Source of the DNA: Brachionus rotundiformis | Taxonomy: Eukaryota > Rotifera > Eurotatoria > Ploima > Brachionidae | Length of the DNA stretch: 64,000 nt | Direction of reading: 5' to 3' | NCBI GenBank assembly: GCA_016802295.1 | Contig: JAESIW010000010.1 | Span: 115,594 to 179,593 of the forward strand | Shown: in pieces, positions 46,413 through 59,764 of the stretch | Numbering within the stretch: position 1 is the stretch's first letter | How the letters are laid out: every line of letters starts with the position of its first letter | Made by a program: the position numbers and the translations under genes | Notes under the pieces: generated by a model | Told to the model about the DNA's origin: nothing | Seen by the model: the letters and a program-made list of their open reading frames with translations, nothing else | The model's database searches: none

Positions 46413-48262
46413 TTAATAATCTTTAGGTCTAATAGGACAACACAAATTATAAAATGAATCTTCTTTCCAAAACTTATTTTCTTTCCAACCAACCCATCCC
46501 TACAAAAGATATAAATAACTTACAATACTCAATTTAGAATAAATTACCTTTCCCGTAATTATTTTGGTGTCATCCGGTCCAATATAATGTGGATCCAATA
46601 TAAGATATTGAACTGATCCAGTTATTTCATCAAAGTAAATTCCAATTATAGTATGAGCTAAGACACCTCCACCGATCATAATTGGAGTTCCTTCGGTATC
46701 AAAATGGTATTGTAATTCTCTAGCTTTGTCAGCTAATTGACTGCCTTTTGAAACTGTTATGATTCTACTATCTATATTCAACATTGATTTTAAACAAAAA
46801 CTAATTTCCATACTTCCGATCCATTTTGATGAACCAATAAATTCCTTAGGTTTATCTCCTAAATCAACTAAAGACTTTGTTTTAAAAGAGTAAAATACTT
46901 GTATGATAATCAAAAATTTTAATTATTAATAAATACTTTTTGAATATCATTATGACTTGGAATTGGTTTTTGAGTGTACGATTGAAACTTAAACCAAGAA
47001 AATAAGGTCTGAAATGATCTATACGCACAACCCCAGCCATTGTCATTGAAATTATCTTGCATATAATGAAAATAAAGATAATCTCCTTGAACTAAAGAAA
47101 TTTTTCCGTTTTTGTCTTACATTATTCAATTAAAATTCGTGTAATTCAATATACAAAAAATTTACTTATATTCTTTAAACTCAAATGAACATTTTTTAAT
47201 TGTTTAGTATAAATATTAATTTCTCGTTTTTGATCCAGTTCTAATGCATTAGATCGACGAATAATAGGTTTATCTGATGGAAGATTCAAAAAACTATGAA
47301 TTTCTTTTCTTAGATTAGCTAAAATATTTGAAAATGAATATTTAATATCAAATTAGAACGAGTTATAAATACCTAATAATTCATCATTTACTGTACTAGG
47401 ATAAACGCATGTTATTAATAAATCGTCATTATTTGTTAAAAAATGAAATGCTTGAGCAATAAAATTATCTTCATTCTTAATTGAAAAATTAATTCGTATT
47501 TAGTTTTAAAAGGTTGAAATTCGTAATTTCGGCTTTTCTGCCTTTTTTGATATTTTATAATAAGTAAATAAGTGATTTTTTAGAAAGTAAGATTTTAATA
47601 TTATTACTTTGTAGAAACACTTGTAGCAATTTTTGATAGCAATTAAGTGTTGATGTAATTTTTCATTTATGATACCATTTAACAAGTTATAATTAGTTTC
47701 TCTTTTGACATTAATAACGCAATCTATTGGAATATTGAATATTCGAAGGCAGCCAACTCCCTTGTGATTTATGAAATAGGGAGAATAATTATTTTCGTTC
47801 TCTATATTTGATTTTAATTCATATAAATCTACTGATATACAATTCTTTAATGGTTAAAAAATTCAATTGCAAATTTATCATCATTTATTTTGTTTATACC
47901 GTAAGATTGTCATCAAATGAGTTAATTTCAATTTCTTTGTGCTTCACATATTCTTGAAATAATTGATAACAATTTAAAATCTTACAATTTTCATTCGAAA
48001 TAAGTAAATTTAATTTTTTAATCACAAATTTCAAGCAATTTAAGCAATTCAATATTCCATCAAAAATATTACTAAACTCGTCGTTTTGATCAAAATCAGC
48101 TAAAATAATAGATAATTTTAGAAAAAGAAAGAATATTTCATATGTTATATCACCTTTGTAGGTTAAAGTTCCTTTAATTCTGAAGAAAATATCTTCATTT
48201 GGTTGTAAGATTCTGGTAAAAGTTATCGGATAATTATGCTCAAATGCATTTGAATTAGACAT
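46413..48262 (-). CDS. UFSP2: UFM1-specific protease 2, seven exons
   Basis: Minus-strand exons 48262-47900, 47844-47608, 47475-47373, 47318-47166, 47115-46937, 46874-46548 and 46499-46413 give 482 aa (human 469). UFSP2 is a cysteine protease that matures UFM1 and removes it from substrates such as RPL26 at the ER. The C-terminal catalytic domain is clear: GDYLYFHYMQD then NDNGWGCAYRSFQT with the catalytic Cys at 315, FIGSSKWIGSMEI, EGTPIMIGGGVLAHTI, and LILDPHYIG with Asp439 and His441, ending GWVGWKENKFWK...YNLCCP. The N-terminal half (to about residue 270) is weakly conserved as in other animals. Introns are 48-132 bp; that between exons 2 and 3 is the longest. Confidence 0.94.
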
Positions 48263-48482
48263 TTCAATAGAATTTTAGGAAATTCAAGAAGATTTCAAAT
48301 TTAAATAAAAAACTGTTATTGACGTGGAAAATTTAATTTGTATAGAGAAAAATATTGTCTTCATTTTGGATAATAAAAACTTTACAAAAATTCAATTTGA
48401 TTTTATTTTTATTACAATTCAAAGTAAAAAACTTCAAATCAACTAATTATTTCTAATTAAATTACTGAAAATATTAACTATT

Positions 48483-49617
48483 TCAATCATCATTCAAAGA
48501 ATCTGTAGAATCTTTATAGTCTTTGCTATTGAAATCAAGATTGTTTAAATCCTCATCTTTATATGTATCTTCCCTTCTTTGAAGACTTTTAAATGATTCA
48601 TTGAATTCATTTTCATTTATTTTTTCTTCATCATTGCTAAAATATTCTTTCTCATTTTTAACTTGATTTTTTTCGTCTACATCTCTTTTCTCAAAATTAG
48701 ACTCATCGCTAAATTTTAAAAAATTGTCATTTCTTTTTTTCAAAAAACTTGTTTTTTCTATTTCGTTATTTTGATTTCCAATCGATTGCGAATTGAACAT
48801 TAATCTTTTGATGATTTCTGGTATATTACGGGTAGATGAAGGATTTTTTGACTTAAAGAATGAATTGTCATCATTATCAGTGATGTAACCATGACCATAA
48901 ATAGCTAAAAACATAAATAAAATTATGATTTTCTAATTATTTATTATTACTTTCTTGATCAGGAATTAATTTTATCTTAAAATTAAGAATCTTATACTTA
49001 AGATCATTTTTTGATGGAATTTGCTCGTATCTGGGTTGTTGAGCATTTTTTGTTAAAGAAAGCATCTGCTGAAAAGGCGAAATTTTCATTAAAAGCATTC
49101 TCAATAAGTTAGCTGTTTGTAATTTTCGTTGTATTTCGTTTTCATGTTGATTTTGACGATTTGAGATCTGATTTAAAGTTGAGTCCAGACCAGGAATAGA
49201 GTTTCCGTGGTAATGTAAATTTAGAAGAGTTTGTTTATTTCCTTTGGCTGTTGAAAATATATCATTATTTTGTTTAAAACCTGGAAAAATATTTGAACGT
49301 GGGTCTAAATAATTTATTGAAAAATGATTTGGAAATTTTTGAAAGCTATATTCGGGAGTAATCTGATTCATATATTGAATCGACGGATTCTTCAATAGTC
49401 TATGTTCCATTTCATGACTAATAGATCGATCAGGACTATTAGATTTATAAAAAAGGCGTAAATGTGAATCGTCGTTTTTTCTAATAGCATCATCATCAAA
49501 AGTTCCTGTAGATGTGGTATCTAGGTTAGTTTTTCCATTCTGGATAATTCTTGAATCGACTAAGAACAATAAAGAAGCTATTATTAAAAAAATCTTTTTT
49601 AAAAATATTGAATTCAT
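48483..49617 (-). CDS. Secreted protein or peptide precursor, unrecognised, two exons
   Basis: Minus-strand exons 49617-48951 and 48904-48483 give 362 aa. A clear signal peptide begins the protein (Lys-Lys then IFLIIASLLFLV, cleavage near residue 22). The mature part is Asn/Ser-rich with HLRLFYKSNSPDRS and PNHFSINYLDPRSNIFPGF, a helical QRKLQTANLLRMLLMKISPFQQML, and an acidic C-terminal third rich in Asp/Glu/Lys. Some dibasic sites are present (KKR, RRE, EKR), but no Gly-Lys-Arg amidation site, so a classic amidated neuropeptide is not supported. Function unknown; a secreted matrix or hormone-like precursor are both open. Confidence 0.65.
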
Positions 49618-52600
49618 GAAGCTGGTTTAGAAAAGTTAGAATTGAAAAAGATTCAGAACAATTAAATAGTAGAATCGAATAATTAAATAAATTTCAAATC
49701 AAATTATTTTTAATTCAATTTTTAAATTTAATTTTTTATTCTTTATGGTTATGAGAGTTTGTTAGAAATGCTTTTGTAACTTTTTGAGAAGATAAGATCA
49801 AAATCTTCAATTTGACCATCTAATAAGAAAGATTTACATGAATCAGATAATGAATTAATAATTGGAACTTTTATCTAAACTAAAACTGTTTATAATTAGC
49901 TTTTAAAGCAAGAATCGCTTTCGCCCATTATTTTAATGCTAATGTTATCATTAATAATTGAACTACCAGATTAAAAAAATAATATAACTTTAAAAATCAT
50001 GAATGATTAAGATTTCATATTTAAAAAATTTTCTTGCTGAAGATAAATTAAGAACTTTTTCATCAATAATTAATTTTCTGTCTTTAATTTAAGATATTTT
50101 TCAGATTTTTGTGATTTGTTTTTCTTCATCAAGAATATAGAAATATTATTAATTTGTGAAGCTCAAGAATATAATTTTTTAAAAATTAAGAAAAATAATG
50201 CAAATTTTTTTTAAATGTATTAGTTGAAATATCTCTGCAATTTAAAAATTTTAACTTGAAAAAAGGTGCTACGAACACTAAAACTTATTAAAATAAAAAC
50301 ATTCGGGATTTGAAATCGATTTTTCAGCTTTTTATTTTGATGCCGACAAATCATGAAAAATTAAAAATTAAATTGTTTATTATTGAAAAACTTGAACATA
50401 AATTGCAAATATTCTTAACAAGAAAAATTTAAATTCTCTTGTCGAATGGAATTTTTAAATAATTTGACGAAATGCAATTAATAATTGCATCGATTGCTTT
50501 TATTATTATTCATTCAATTTGGTTTTTAATTGAAAAAGCTATTGACTTATTGACGAGTCTATTTGAAAGCAAGTCAAAATTAAGCTAAAAAATTTAGCCA
50601 TGAGATTTGGCTCGTTAGGATGTTTAATTAAAATTAATTCAAGTGTATGAAAGTCAGCGGCAAATAGACTAGACCTGACAAAATTAAAATCTCTTTTTCC
50701 TATCGATTCGATTACCTGAAATCAACAATAGTCTCAGTCTAATCCGGTTTGTATTTAATTAAATATTTAAATATAATAAAACACGTTTTAAAATTTATCC
50801 AAACACATCGATTTCTAGAACAAAACGCTATGTGTTTAATTACACGGAACAATCGATATTAGTTATCGATTGTTTTTTGGACCTGTCGAGTACAGCTGTC
50901 CAATAATTCGATCTCAAAATGAATTCTAATCAGTTCGTTCTCACTTTAAAAAACAATTTTGGAAACCGATTTTAATTAATTCCTACTCTCAGATAGTACC
51001 AATATTTTATCTTTAACTTAAATAAATTTAAGAATTTAGAAATTATTTACCAAGTATTAGAAATATTCTTTAAACAAACAGATAAATTAAATGATAAATT
51101 CTATTTGGTATTTATTTCAAAATTTACTAATAGGGTATTACTATTAAAAATTTATTGGAAATATTCAATATTTTTTTATTAAAAAAATATAAGTTACATT
51201 TTTGAGTTTTTAAATGAAAGATTCAAGAATTATAAAAAGTTAATCAATTATCATTAATAGAAATTAGTTTTGAAACTGATAATTATTAAGTAAAAATGAG
51301 CTTTAATATTAAAAAATTTAGAAAAATTATTTCATGATAATGTAAGCTTAATTATAAATTTAATTGACAAATTAAAAAACGAAAATTGAATTATTCAAAT
51401 TGATGTATTATTTCTTACAGAGTTAAAAAATTTTAAGTACTTAACTTTAAGAAAGAATTTCTATTGTTTCTTTAATTTTTAAAATAAAATGATTTGCTTT
51501 TAAAAATAATGATAATTTTTTATTTTTGATCAAGGATTAATTTTTTTAAGGATTAATTAAGATAAATTTATTTTTAAATTAAGACATTTATCTGATTTCT
51601 AAGTATGGTTTTTGTATTTTACCCTTTAGGATTAAACAGTATTTTTTGTGTTTGTAGCTTTTAGCGCATGCTTTATCTCAAATATCTCGCCCGAAGAAAA
51701 TATTTCTAATAAAATATGCTTTAATAAGTAGTTCTTATCGATTCTACATATTAAAAAGTTATTGTGATTTCAATTAAAAAAACAAAATTTTTTAATTTTT
51801 CACAAACTAAAACAAAAATTATTTGGTTTATTTATTTTATTTTTTTTTTCAATCGTCTGTTAAAATACAAAAAGTTTTTCATACTAATACAATTCACATA
51901 TGATATAGTTTCAGTATTAAAAATCAAAATTGGATTAATTTAGTTAAGGAAAATAAGATTAATAAACTTAAAAGTCTAATTGAATAAATTCAAAAATTTC
52001 TCAACGGAATTGCATTTTTGCTGTCATGATAAAAGTCGACCTATTAACTAAGGAATTACAACCAGAATAATTCGTTTCGAGTACAAAAGATTTTTAAAAA
52101 TAATAACTTAAATTGAATTGAACGTGTTATGATGATTCGCCTAGAGAACTTAAATCATTTTTAACTTGAGTCTTTTCGTGTTCGATTATAAAATACCCTT
52201 ATGCATATAAACAAAAGTATAATTTACTAGATTTTAATAAAGGATCATAAATAAATTTAAAATGTAGCAAACTTGTAGAAAAAAGTTTCATTTATGATTT
52301 TATTTCTACAAATATTCATATAAGGCATGAGTTGTACCAGAATATTTACTTAAAAATTTTAAGCTATATTTGACTTTTTGAAATTGCAAAATCAATAAAA
52401 CCTGAAAGAAATAAGAATGAATTAATAAATTTTCTTTCGGAATAAAGAAAAATTTAATTGCCTTTGTTAAACTCAAACAATTTAGCAGAAATTAAAAACT
52501 GATTTTAAAATGTTGTTTATTCAATTTCCGGCTTGGTAACAAAGGTTGAATCTTAAGTTTTTAATTATTTTTAATGTGTTTCAATATTTAACGGTAGATT

Positions 52601-52919
52601 TTAAATCTTAAATATAATATTAACAGGAATTATGTTGACTCGCTTTTATGACAAATTCGTTTCTAGGAGATATGAGGAAAAATGGTGATTGTTCTCCTAT
52701 TTCAGTTCTTAATTCCTTTTTAGCAGACTTATATTTACAAAAAAAATGAAATCTTCTATCTAAAATTTAAAGAATGTTAAATTTTCTAAAATATTAGAGA
52801 AAAATGAAATTAATTCAATTAAAGTGCTTGTAATGGAACCATAATTCAATACTGTGGATTTCAATATATACATTATGCGAAATTATTGATTGAGATTTTA
52901 AAGTTGTTTGCATTGAAAA
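49618..52919. other. Long intergenic stretch upstream of EAG
   Basis: About 3.3 kb without a reading frame. The patch at 50580-50990 is less AT-rich than its flanks and includes an 11-bp inverted repeat with ATCGAT cores (50848-50858/50864-50874). It may hold promoter or 5'-UTR exons of the EAG gene. Confidence 0.5.
50848..50874. repeat. 11-bp inverted repeat with ATCGAT cores
   Basis: AACAATCGATA and TATCGATTGTT are exact reverse complements separated by a 5-base loop (TTAGT). TATCGAT-type palindromes are bound by DREF-like factors in insects; a regulatory role here is only a guess. Confidence 0.5.
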
Positions 52920-55900
52920 ATGCCTGGTACTCGACGTGGACTAGTAGCTCCTCAAAACACTTTTCTTGAAAATATTGTACGCAGATGCAACGGATCACGT
53001 AAAATAAACCTAAAGATTTTCACTGAATTAATTTCATTGTGTTAAGATAATGCTTTTTTGTTAGCAAATGCCCAAATAATAGACTATCCTGTTGTCTATT
53101 GCAATGAGGGTTTTACTCGACTATCGGGCTATAACAAGACAGAAATAATGCAAAAAAGTAGCACTTGTTCATTTATGTGGGGTGAATTGACCGATCAGGA
53201 AACAAAAAAAAAAGTAGATCAAGCGTTTAAAAATAATCATGCTGAAAACATAGAAGTTCTCATTTATAAAAAAAACAGTAATAAATATTTCTATAATTTT
53301 AATTAAATTTATCAAATAATATAAAAGAAACTCCGATATGGATATCTATGCACATAGCGCCAATTACAAACGAAAAAGATGTGGTGGTACTATTCTTATG
53401 CACATTTATGGATATTACAGCTTTTAAACAGCCAATCGAAGACGATTCATCAAAAGGTTTGAGTAAATTTGCTCGTTTAGCAAAATCTGTTACTCGAAAT
53501 AAGTCGCTTTTGGTAAATTTTAACAATAACAGTAATATAAAAACTAGTAAACTTGATGCTTCCAAAACATCTCAATTTTTTCACGTAAAATTTAGTAATA
53601 AAAACTAGTTATCTTTTATTTAAAAAAAAAAATTTAAGACATTGAATTTTAATGCTGAATTTTTACCTCAGTATAGACAAGAGACACCCAAGACACCTCC
53701 TCATATTATTCTTCATTATTGTACTTTTAAAACAATATGGGATTGGATTATTCTTTCACTCACGTTTTATACGTCAGTTTTTGTTCCATTTAATGTTGCT
53801 TTTAAGTCAAAAACAATGGATGATGTTCCACTGCTAGTCGTCGATAGCATTGTTGATGTTGTATTTTTTCTTGATATTGTACTGAATTTTCATACGACAT
53901 ACGTTAGTCAAACTGGAGAAGTAATTTCAGATCCTAGACTAATTCGCTTGAACTATTTAAAAAGCTGGTTTATCATTGATCTTTTATCATGTTTACCTTA
54001 TGATATTTTTAATGCGTTCCAAGATGCAGAGGATGTAAAAATTTTATCATAATAAAATTTTCTAAATTAATTTTTTTATAACAATTAGAGATATGGAAGT
54101 ATTTTTAGCGCTTTAAAGGTTGTCAGACTATTGAGATTAGGTCGAGTTGTTCGTAAGCTCGACAATTATCTCGAATATGGCGCAGCTGTCCTGATATTAT
54201 TAATATGTGTATTTGTTCTGATAGCACACTGTATTTTTTTTAATACTAAATTTAAAATTTATAATAATTTATTATCTTTTAAGGGTTTGCTTGTATTTGG
54301 TACACAATTGGTTATCATGAAATTAAAGGTCCCTTGGCCAGCAGAGTAATTATCTTTATTTATAATTCGAATAGTGACTTATCTAGTAAAACTACTAAAA
54401 TATTAGGTTGAATATGGTTGGTTAAGTCATCTTGATAGAGTTAGCGGAAAAAACTGCATAAATGCTTCTCGAAATATCACAGATATGTCATCAACATGTA
54501 GAAAATCAGCATATATCACTGCCCTCTATTATACTATGACATCGTTGACGAGCATTGGTTTTGGAAATGTTGCAGCTAATACGGATCTTGAAAAAATATT
54601 TACTACAGTTATGATGCTGATAGGATGTAAATTTTGGCTATTCAAGAAACTAAAATTAAAATAATTAAAATTTTAAAGCTCTTTTGTATGCTAGTATATT
54701 TGGCAATGTAACAACAATTTTTACTCAAATGTACTCAGCAACTGCTCGTTATCATGAAATGCTAAACAATATTAGAGAGTTTATGAAGCTTCATGATATG
54801 CCTAAGCAGCTCCAGGAGCGTGTCATGGATTATGTCGTTTCAACCTGGGCAATAACAAAGGGAATAGACACATCGAAGGTTTTGAATTATTGCCCAAAAG
54901 ATATGAAAGCCGATATATGTGTACATTTGAACAGAAAAGTTTTTGATGAACATCCAGCTTTCAGATTGGCGAGTGACGGATGTCTTAGAGCATTAGCAAT
55001 GCATTTTTCAACAAATCATAGTGCACCTGGTGACATAATTTATCACTGTGGTGAAAGTTTAGATTTTCTTTGTTTTATTGCAAGTGGATCACTAGAGGTG
55101 GTTCAGGATGATGAAGTTGTAGCAATATTAAGTAAAATTTAGAAATTTATTAGAGATTTGAAAAAAAATCTTTTTAAAAGCAAAAGGGGATGTTTTTGGA
55201 GATGTTTTTTGGAAAGAAAATTCATTAGGACAATCGGCTGCAAATGTACGTGCATTAACATATTGTGACTTACATACAATAAAACGGGAACGTTTACTTG
55301 AAGTTTTATCATTTTATCAAGCTTTTGCAAATTCATTTGCAAGAAATATGTTACTAACCTACAATTTACGCCACCGAGTAAATTTATCTGATAAATAAAA
55401 AAAATTTTTGTAATCTATTTTTATTATTTTTTTAAGATAATATTTCGCAAATTATCTGATGTTAAACGGGAGCAGGAACTAGCCGACAAAAGTAAAATGG
55501 AAGCAATAGATTCAATCGACACAACAAGCAGCAATAATGCAATTAAAAAACTAATAAATAAGCTCAGAAAAAGAAGTATTGATTCAAGGGCAGAAATAGA
55601 TCCATTCCATTCTATTGAAAGTGTTTCAAACATAAATCCTTTGAACCAACAATCAATTAGTGCTCTATCATTAGTGTCTGCTCCCGCAATCAATCTTGCT
55701 GCATACGGTTTTAATTCAAAAACAGAAAATACATCGAACAAATCAACAACTGGAAGTAATTTAGCGCTACCAAGTAGCGTTTCAGGTCAAAGACTAATTA
55801 CAATCAGTGAACGAAATGAAAATTCAAGCAAAAAAAATTCTCAAACAAACTCACCTACAAAAAAAGACGCCTCACTAAAAAAACTTCCTATTTTTCCTCC

Positions 55901-57059
55901 ATTAAATGAAGCCACTTCAGTTAAACAAAAATGGAATATTTTATTAAGTAAAGCAAAAGGAGGAGTTGAAAACATCCCTAAAGCATTTTTGAGTTCTACT
56001 CCTGAAGAAACAGAACCAGTCGATAATCATGAAACTAATCAAATACAAGAAAAAAAAGCAGATCAATTTAATAATAAAATGCTTAATCCGATAATTTACA
56101 AAACCACATCAACTGATACTGAACTGTTGAGCTCGAGATCAAAAATCTTTCAAAGCTCTAATATTTTAGGTTCAAATTTAGAAGAAAGTGGAGGTTTTTA
56201 TCATGATTTAGAGAACATCGAAAATGAGTTAATAGGTACCAAATCAGGCCCAACAGATGATGGCTTGAATCGTAATCCTTTTCAGATGCTTAAAATATTA
56301 TTTTCTCGTAGAAATGAACTTAAAAATCAAGTAGAATCATTTAATTCTCGAGTGGCAAAAATAGATTCAAAAATAACCGACATTTTACATCTTATTACTA
56401 TCCCTGGAACACCATCTAATGCTACTGATATCAATCAAGTAAAAAGTAACTATAATTTCCAGAAGGCAAGCAACACCTTTTTAGATGTTAATCAGCAGCC
56501 TAAAGGAAATTATTTAGATTCTTCATTTTCGTTTGCTTCAAACAATAATTTTAATTTAATTCAAAATTTAAACAGTAATCAAAATTTATATGATAAATCA
56601 ATAAAATCCAAGTCAAACTTAACAGATAATAGTGTCAATTCAAAATTAAGTGAAAAAAATGAAATATTGGATTCAATTCAGGACAAACAAAACATTGAAG
56701 ATAATAGAATTAAATTTAATATAAAGAGTAATCCTCCTATAAAGCATTTAAAATCTCAAGGAAAAGCAAAAAAATCAGATCTAGCAGGATCTAATGCATC
56801 TGTAATTAATCAAGCGGTTGAAAGTGCAACAGCTATTTTCAATTCAAAGAATCCATTTTCAACTTCTTTTAGCCTGTCAAGTCATTCTAATTACAATGTA
56901 AATTTGATTCCGATTGAAATGGAAAAAACTCAACTAAAAGCATCAAGCTCTGACTATACTGTTAAGGATAGACAATTTCACCGGTTTTTCGAAAAAAAAA
57001 GAGATAAATGTTTATTAGATGATGAAATTGAAGAAGAAAAATTATTAGAAAAAAAATAA
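52920..57059 (+). CDS. EAG-type (KCNH1/5) voltage-gated potassium channel, ten exons
   Basis: Exons 52920-52998, 53047-53277, 53328-53584, 53639-54034, 54089-54230, 54284-54345, 54407-54626, 54679-55131, 55181-55377 and 55437-57059 give 1,219 aa. The PAS cap MPGTRRGLVAPQNTFLENIV and PAS domain (to about 140, YCNEGFTRLSGYNKTEIMQ) are nearly as in human EAG. S1 is near 219-240 (IWDWIILSLTFYTSVFVPF); S4 ALKVVRLLRLGRVVRKL near 328-345; filter SIGFGN near 438-443; C-linker and cyclic-nucleotide-binding-homology domain about 470-670 (GDVFGDVFWKEN). A coiled coil (NPFQMLKILF... about 958-1000) lies in the long, Ser/Asn-rich last exon. The pore turret is short with two Cys and two N-glycosylation sequons. 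Expected role: neuronal K+ channel. Confidence 0.96.
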
Positions 57060-57449
57060 TGAGTTAAATCATGTACAAAAATAAAAATATTTGTTTTTTT
57101 CCTATATCACTATTAAATATTCGAGTTAATTTAATAAAAATTAATTTTTACTTTTTGTTATTCTTTTAAAAGTTGTTTTTTTTTCTTTACTGTTTATATA
57201 GAAAACTTTATAATTTTAAGCTAAAATTTTTTTCAAATAATCATGAGTAGGTTTGATTGATGTCTATTACTTAATTTCATAAGATTGCAATTGAAAAAAG
57301 TTTCCTAATTTTTTTTAATTTAGGAGCTTTGTTATATAATGATAAATAATAATTATAAGTAAAAATAGTTAAAAGTTCCATGTGAATAAATTCTATCATA
57401 ATAGTTTAATTTAAAATGAATATAAAATTGCTCTTATTTAAAATCTAAA

Positions 57450-57850
57450 AAACTTCCGTCGTTTTATTGGAGATTTTAGCAGACTTGCTTCTGAGTCTGT
57501 GTTAATTTTCTTCAATGGTCTCGACTTTTTGGTTGCTTCATTTGAAGTACGGTATAGGATTATTTTCTTTTCAAATATTTTCGTTCCTTTCTGGACAAGC
57601 TAATTTTTCAATTCATGAAATAATTGACCTTCCAAGCGCCTTTTAAACAAAAGCTTTTCATCTGAATTTAAATTTGAAATAGTCAGTTATTCGTTTTTAA
57701 ATAAGGGATCCACAAAAGCCGAGATAAACCATTTACAGTCTACCGTATTCTTATTCTTTAGATTTAATAATTCAGTGAATGGTCATGTGATTTCTTTCTT
57801 TAATTCATTTAAGTCTTTTAGACTATTTACAAGTCTGAAATTATCGACAT
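57450..57850 (-). pseudogene. Transposase-like (hAT-type) fragment
   Basis: On the minus strand: SLKDLNELKKEIT, stop, PFTELLNLKNKNTVDCKW, FISAFVDPLFKNE, stop, LTISNLNSDEKLLFKRRLEG, QLFHELKN, stop, then LVQKGTKIFEKKIILYRTSN and PIKRRKFF. The FxDPxFKN block followed by a charged helix resembles the region before the dimerisation domain of hAT transposases, but similarity was judged by eye only. Several stops show it is dead. Confidence 0.45.
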
Positions 57851-57919
57851 GTTATTTTAGCTGAAATAAAGTTGGAACAAGAAGACTAAGAGTTTAGAAC
57901 TACTCGCCAATCATTAAAT

Positions 57920-58425
57920 TTTGAAAAGCCATCTAAATAAGTCCAAATGATCTAATAAAGGATAATAAAAGCTAAAAATTCAATTTAATTTCAATATTTT
58001 CTCTAATTTTGCTTAACAAGTATTATAAAAGCATTTATAAATGCAAAATAAATCATTTAGATACTTATAAACTATTTTTTAGTCCGCTTATAACAAAACA
58101 GGATTGATTTAGTGAAAAATAAGAATTTTTAATCAATATTCCATAGTTTATCCCATTAAAACATTAGATTTACTTAGAATTATTAAAAAAATAGCAATTT
58201 TTAACTATAATACTTTGAAATAAAATATTGAGAGAATAAATCGAAAAAATATTATATTATTAGGATTTATCTAACAATTTTGTTAGAATTAACATATAAA
58301 AACTGATTTTACTTGTTATTGATCATTTCGCTATGCTTTTATACGGCAAAATATCTAATATTAAACTAAAATTGAGGATTTTTATTCATTTTAATTATTT
58401 ATAGCCAATAACAGTTTATTAACGA
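57920..58425. repeat. Copy of an AT-rich repeat unit (forward)
   Basis: Begins AAGTCCAAATGATC and continues through TTCAATATTTTCTCT, TAGTCCGCTTATAAC and GATTTAGTGAAAAATAAG to TGATCATTTCGCTATGC and ATTTATAGCCAATAACAG. The same ordered blocks recur five or more times between 61436 and 63185. It ends against a 9-bp palindromic pair (AACGATCGA/TCGATCGTT). Confidence 0.75.
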
Positions 58426-59764
58426 TCGATTTGTTTTATGTGTCGATCGTTGTACAAACTATTTTTAAAACAGACATAACTCGCAAAATGACTAAATTGT
58501 ATAGATATAGCTCATTTAAAAGAGACATATACTTTGGCGGATCTGTAAGCTTAGGCTGACTCTACTCCCTGTTAAAATTTGAACTTTCATACTAGTTTTA
58601 ATTTGTAAATAGTCTTGTTGCTGGAATTATATTTAAAATAAACTCTATGTTATGTTGATCAGTTGAACAAAGTTCTTCTGTATTTCGCTGTTGTTTATTC
58701 TAAGTATTATTGATACAAGAAGAATTAGATAAAAGTCTTTTCGAAGAAGACATTTTTGAATAATTAAAAATTATTTAAAATTAATTTCTAATTGTTTAAT
58801 CAGTTGTTTTAAAAAAAGGAAAAATTTAAATTAAATAAGGTACTTAACTACCATCTTCTCTTAAAAAATATTGATTAAATTAATGAATAACCATTTACTA
58901 TTTAAAATTTATTACTTAAATAAAAAGGTAATCAGGAAAAAAATTAAAATAAAAATAGAAAATTTCAAACTTGTTTATTTTTAGAATAAATATAAATACA
59001 ATTTTAAGTGAAGATTTTTAACAAGTTTCAGATAAGGGTTATAATCTACAAATCATTCATGCAGGAAATAAACATAATTAAAAAGATAATTCTAACTGTT
59101 CCAAAGCTGAAAACATATCATTGAGCGTTGTATCACCATTAGTTATATTCTTCTGTATTCTCATCAGCATCGAAAGCAAAGGATTCAGCTTCAAATTCCA
59201 GTGTAAAATTTTCATACATCCACCAACAATTTCAACAAAAAAACTGATAGGTGACTTTACAAACAGTAGTTTAATTGTTAAATTCGTAATTTTTTTAATT
59301 CTCTATTTAATTCAACAATCTTAAATGCTTTTGGAATTAACATATTTTTTATTTAATTAAAAAATTTTATAAATAAATTTTAGACTAGTTATTTAAAAAA
59401 CTTTGTTTTAAAGATGAATATTCCATGGTAATTTTTATTTTAAAATTAAATTTTTCACTTAAAAATTATTTTTTTTTATTCAAATTGACTATAAAATTTA
59501 AAAAAGGCATTTCTGATACTAAATTGAAATTCTCTCATAAATATTGATGAGAACAATTTCTGATCGCCAATCCGATCGCTTGCCAAACGCATGATCGCAC
59601 TCATGATCTTTCGTACAAAAGCGGTCGCACAATTTGTCGAACAGAATTTATGATCGCCAAAATGATCACTAGTCTGATCGTTCGGATAAGTTTTGCCTGT
59701 CTAGGTGAACATGTAATCGGTCATGTTAAGATTTTGTCGGATATTTGGTCGTGTGAACGAAACC

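Noticed and set aside
58540..58700. Possible solo LTR (TGTTAAAA... to ...GTTTATTC)
   Set aside because: No matching partner, no clear TG...CA ends with a target duplication.
59080..59324. Plus-strand 67-codon frame and a minus-strand frame of about 50 codons (CMKILHWNLKLNPLLSMLMR)
   Set aside because: Both read moderately well but overlap each other and match no family; too little to call a gene.
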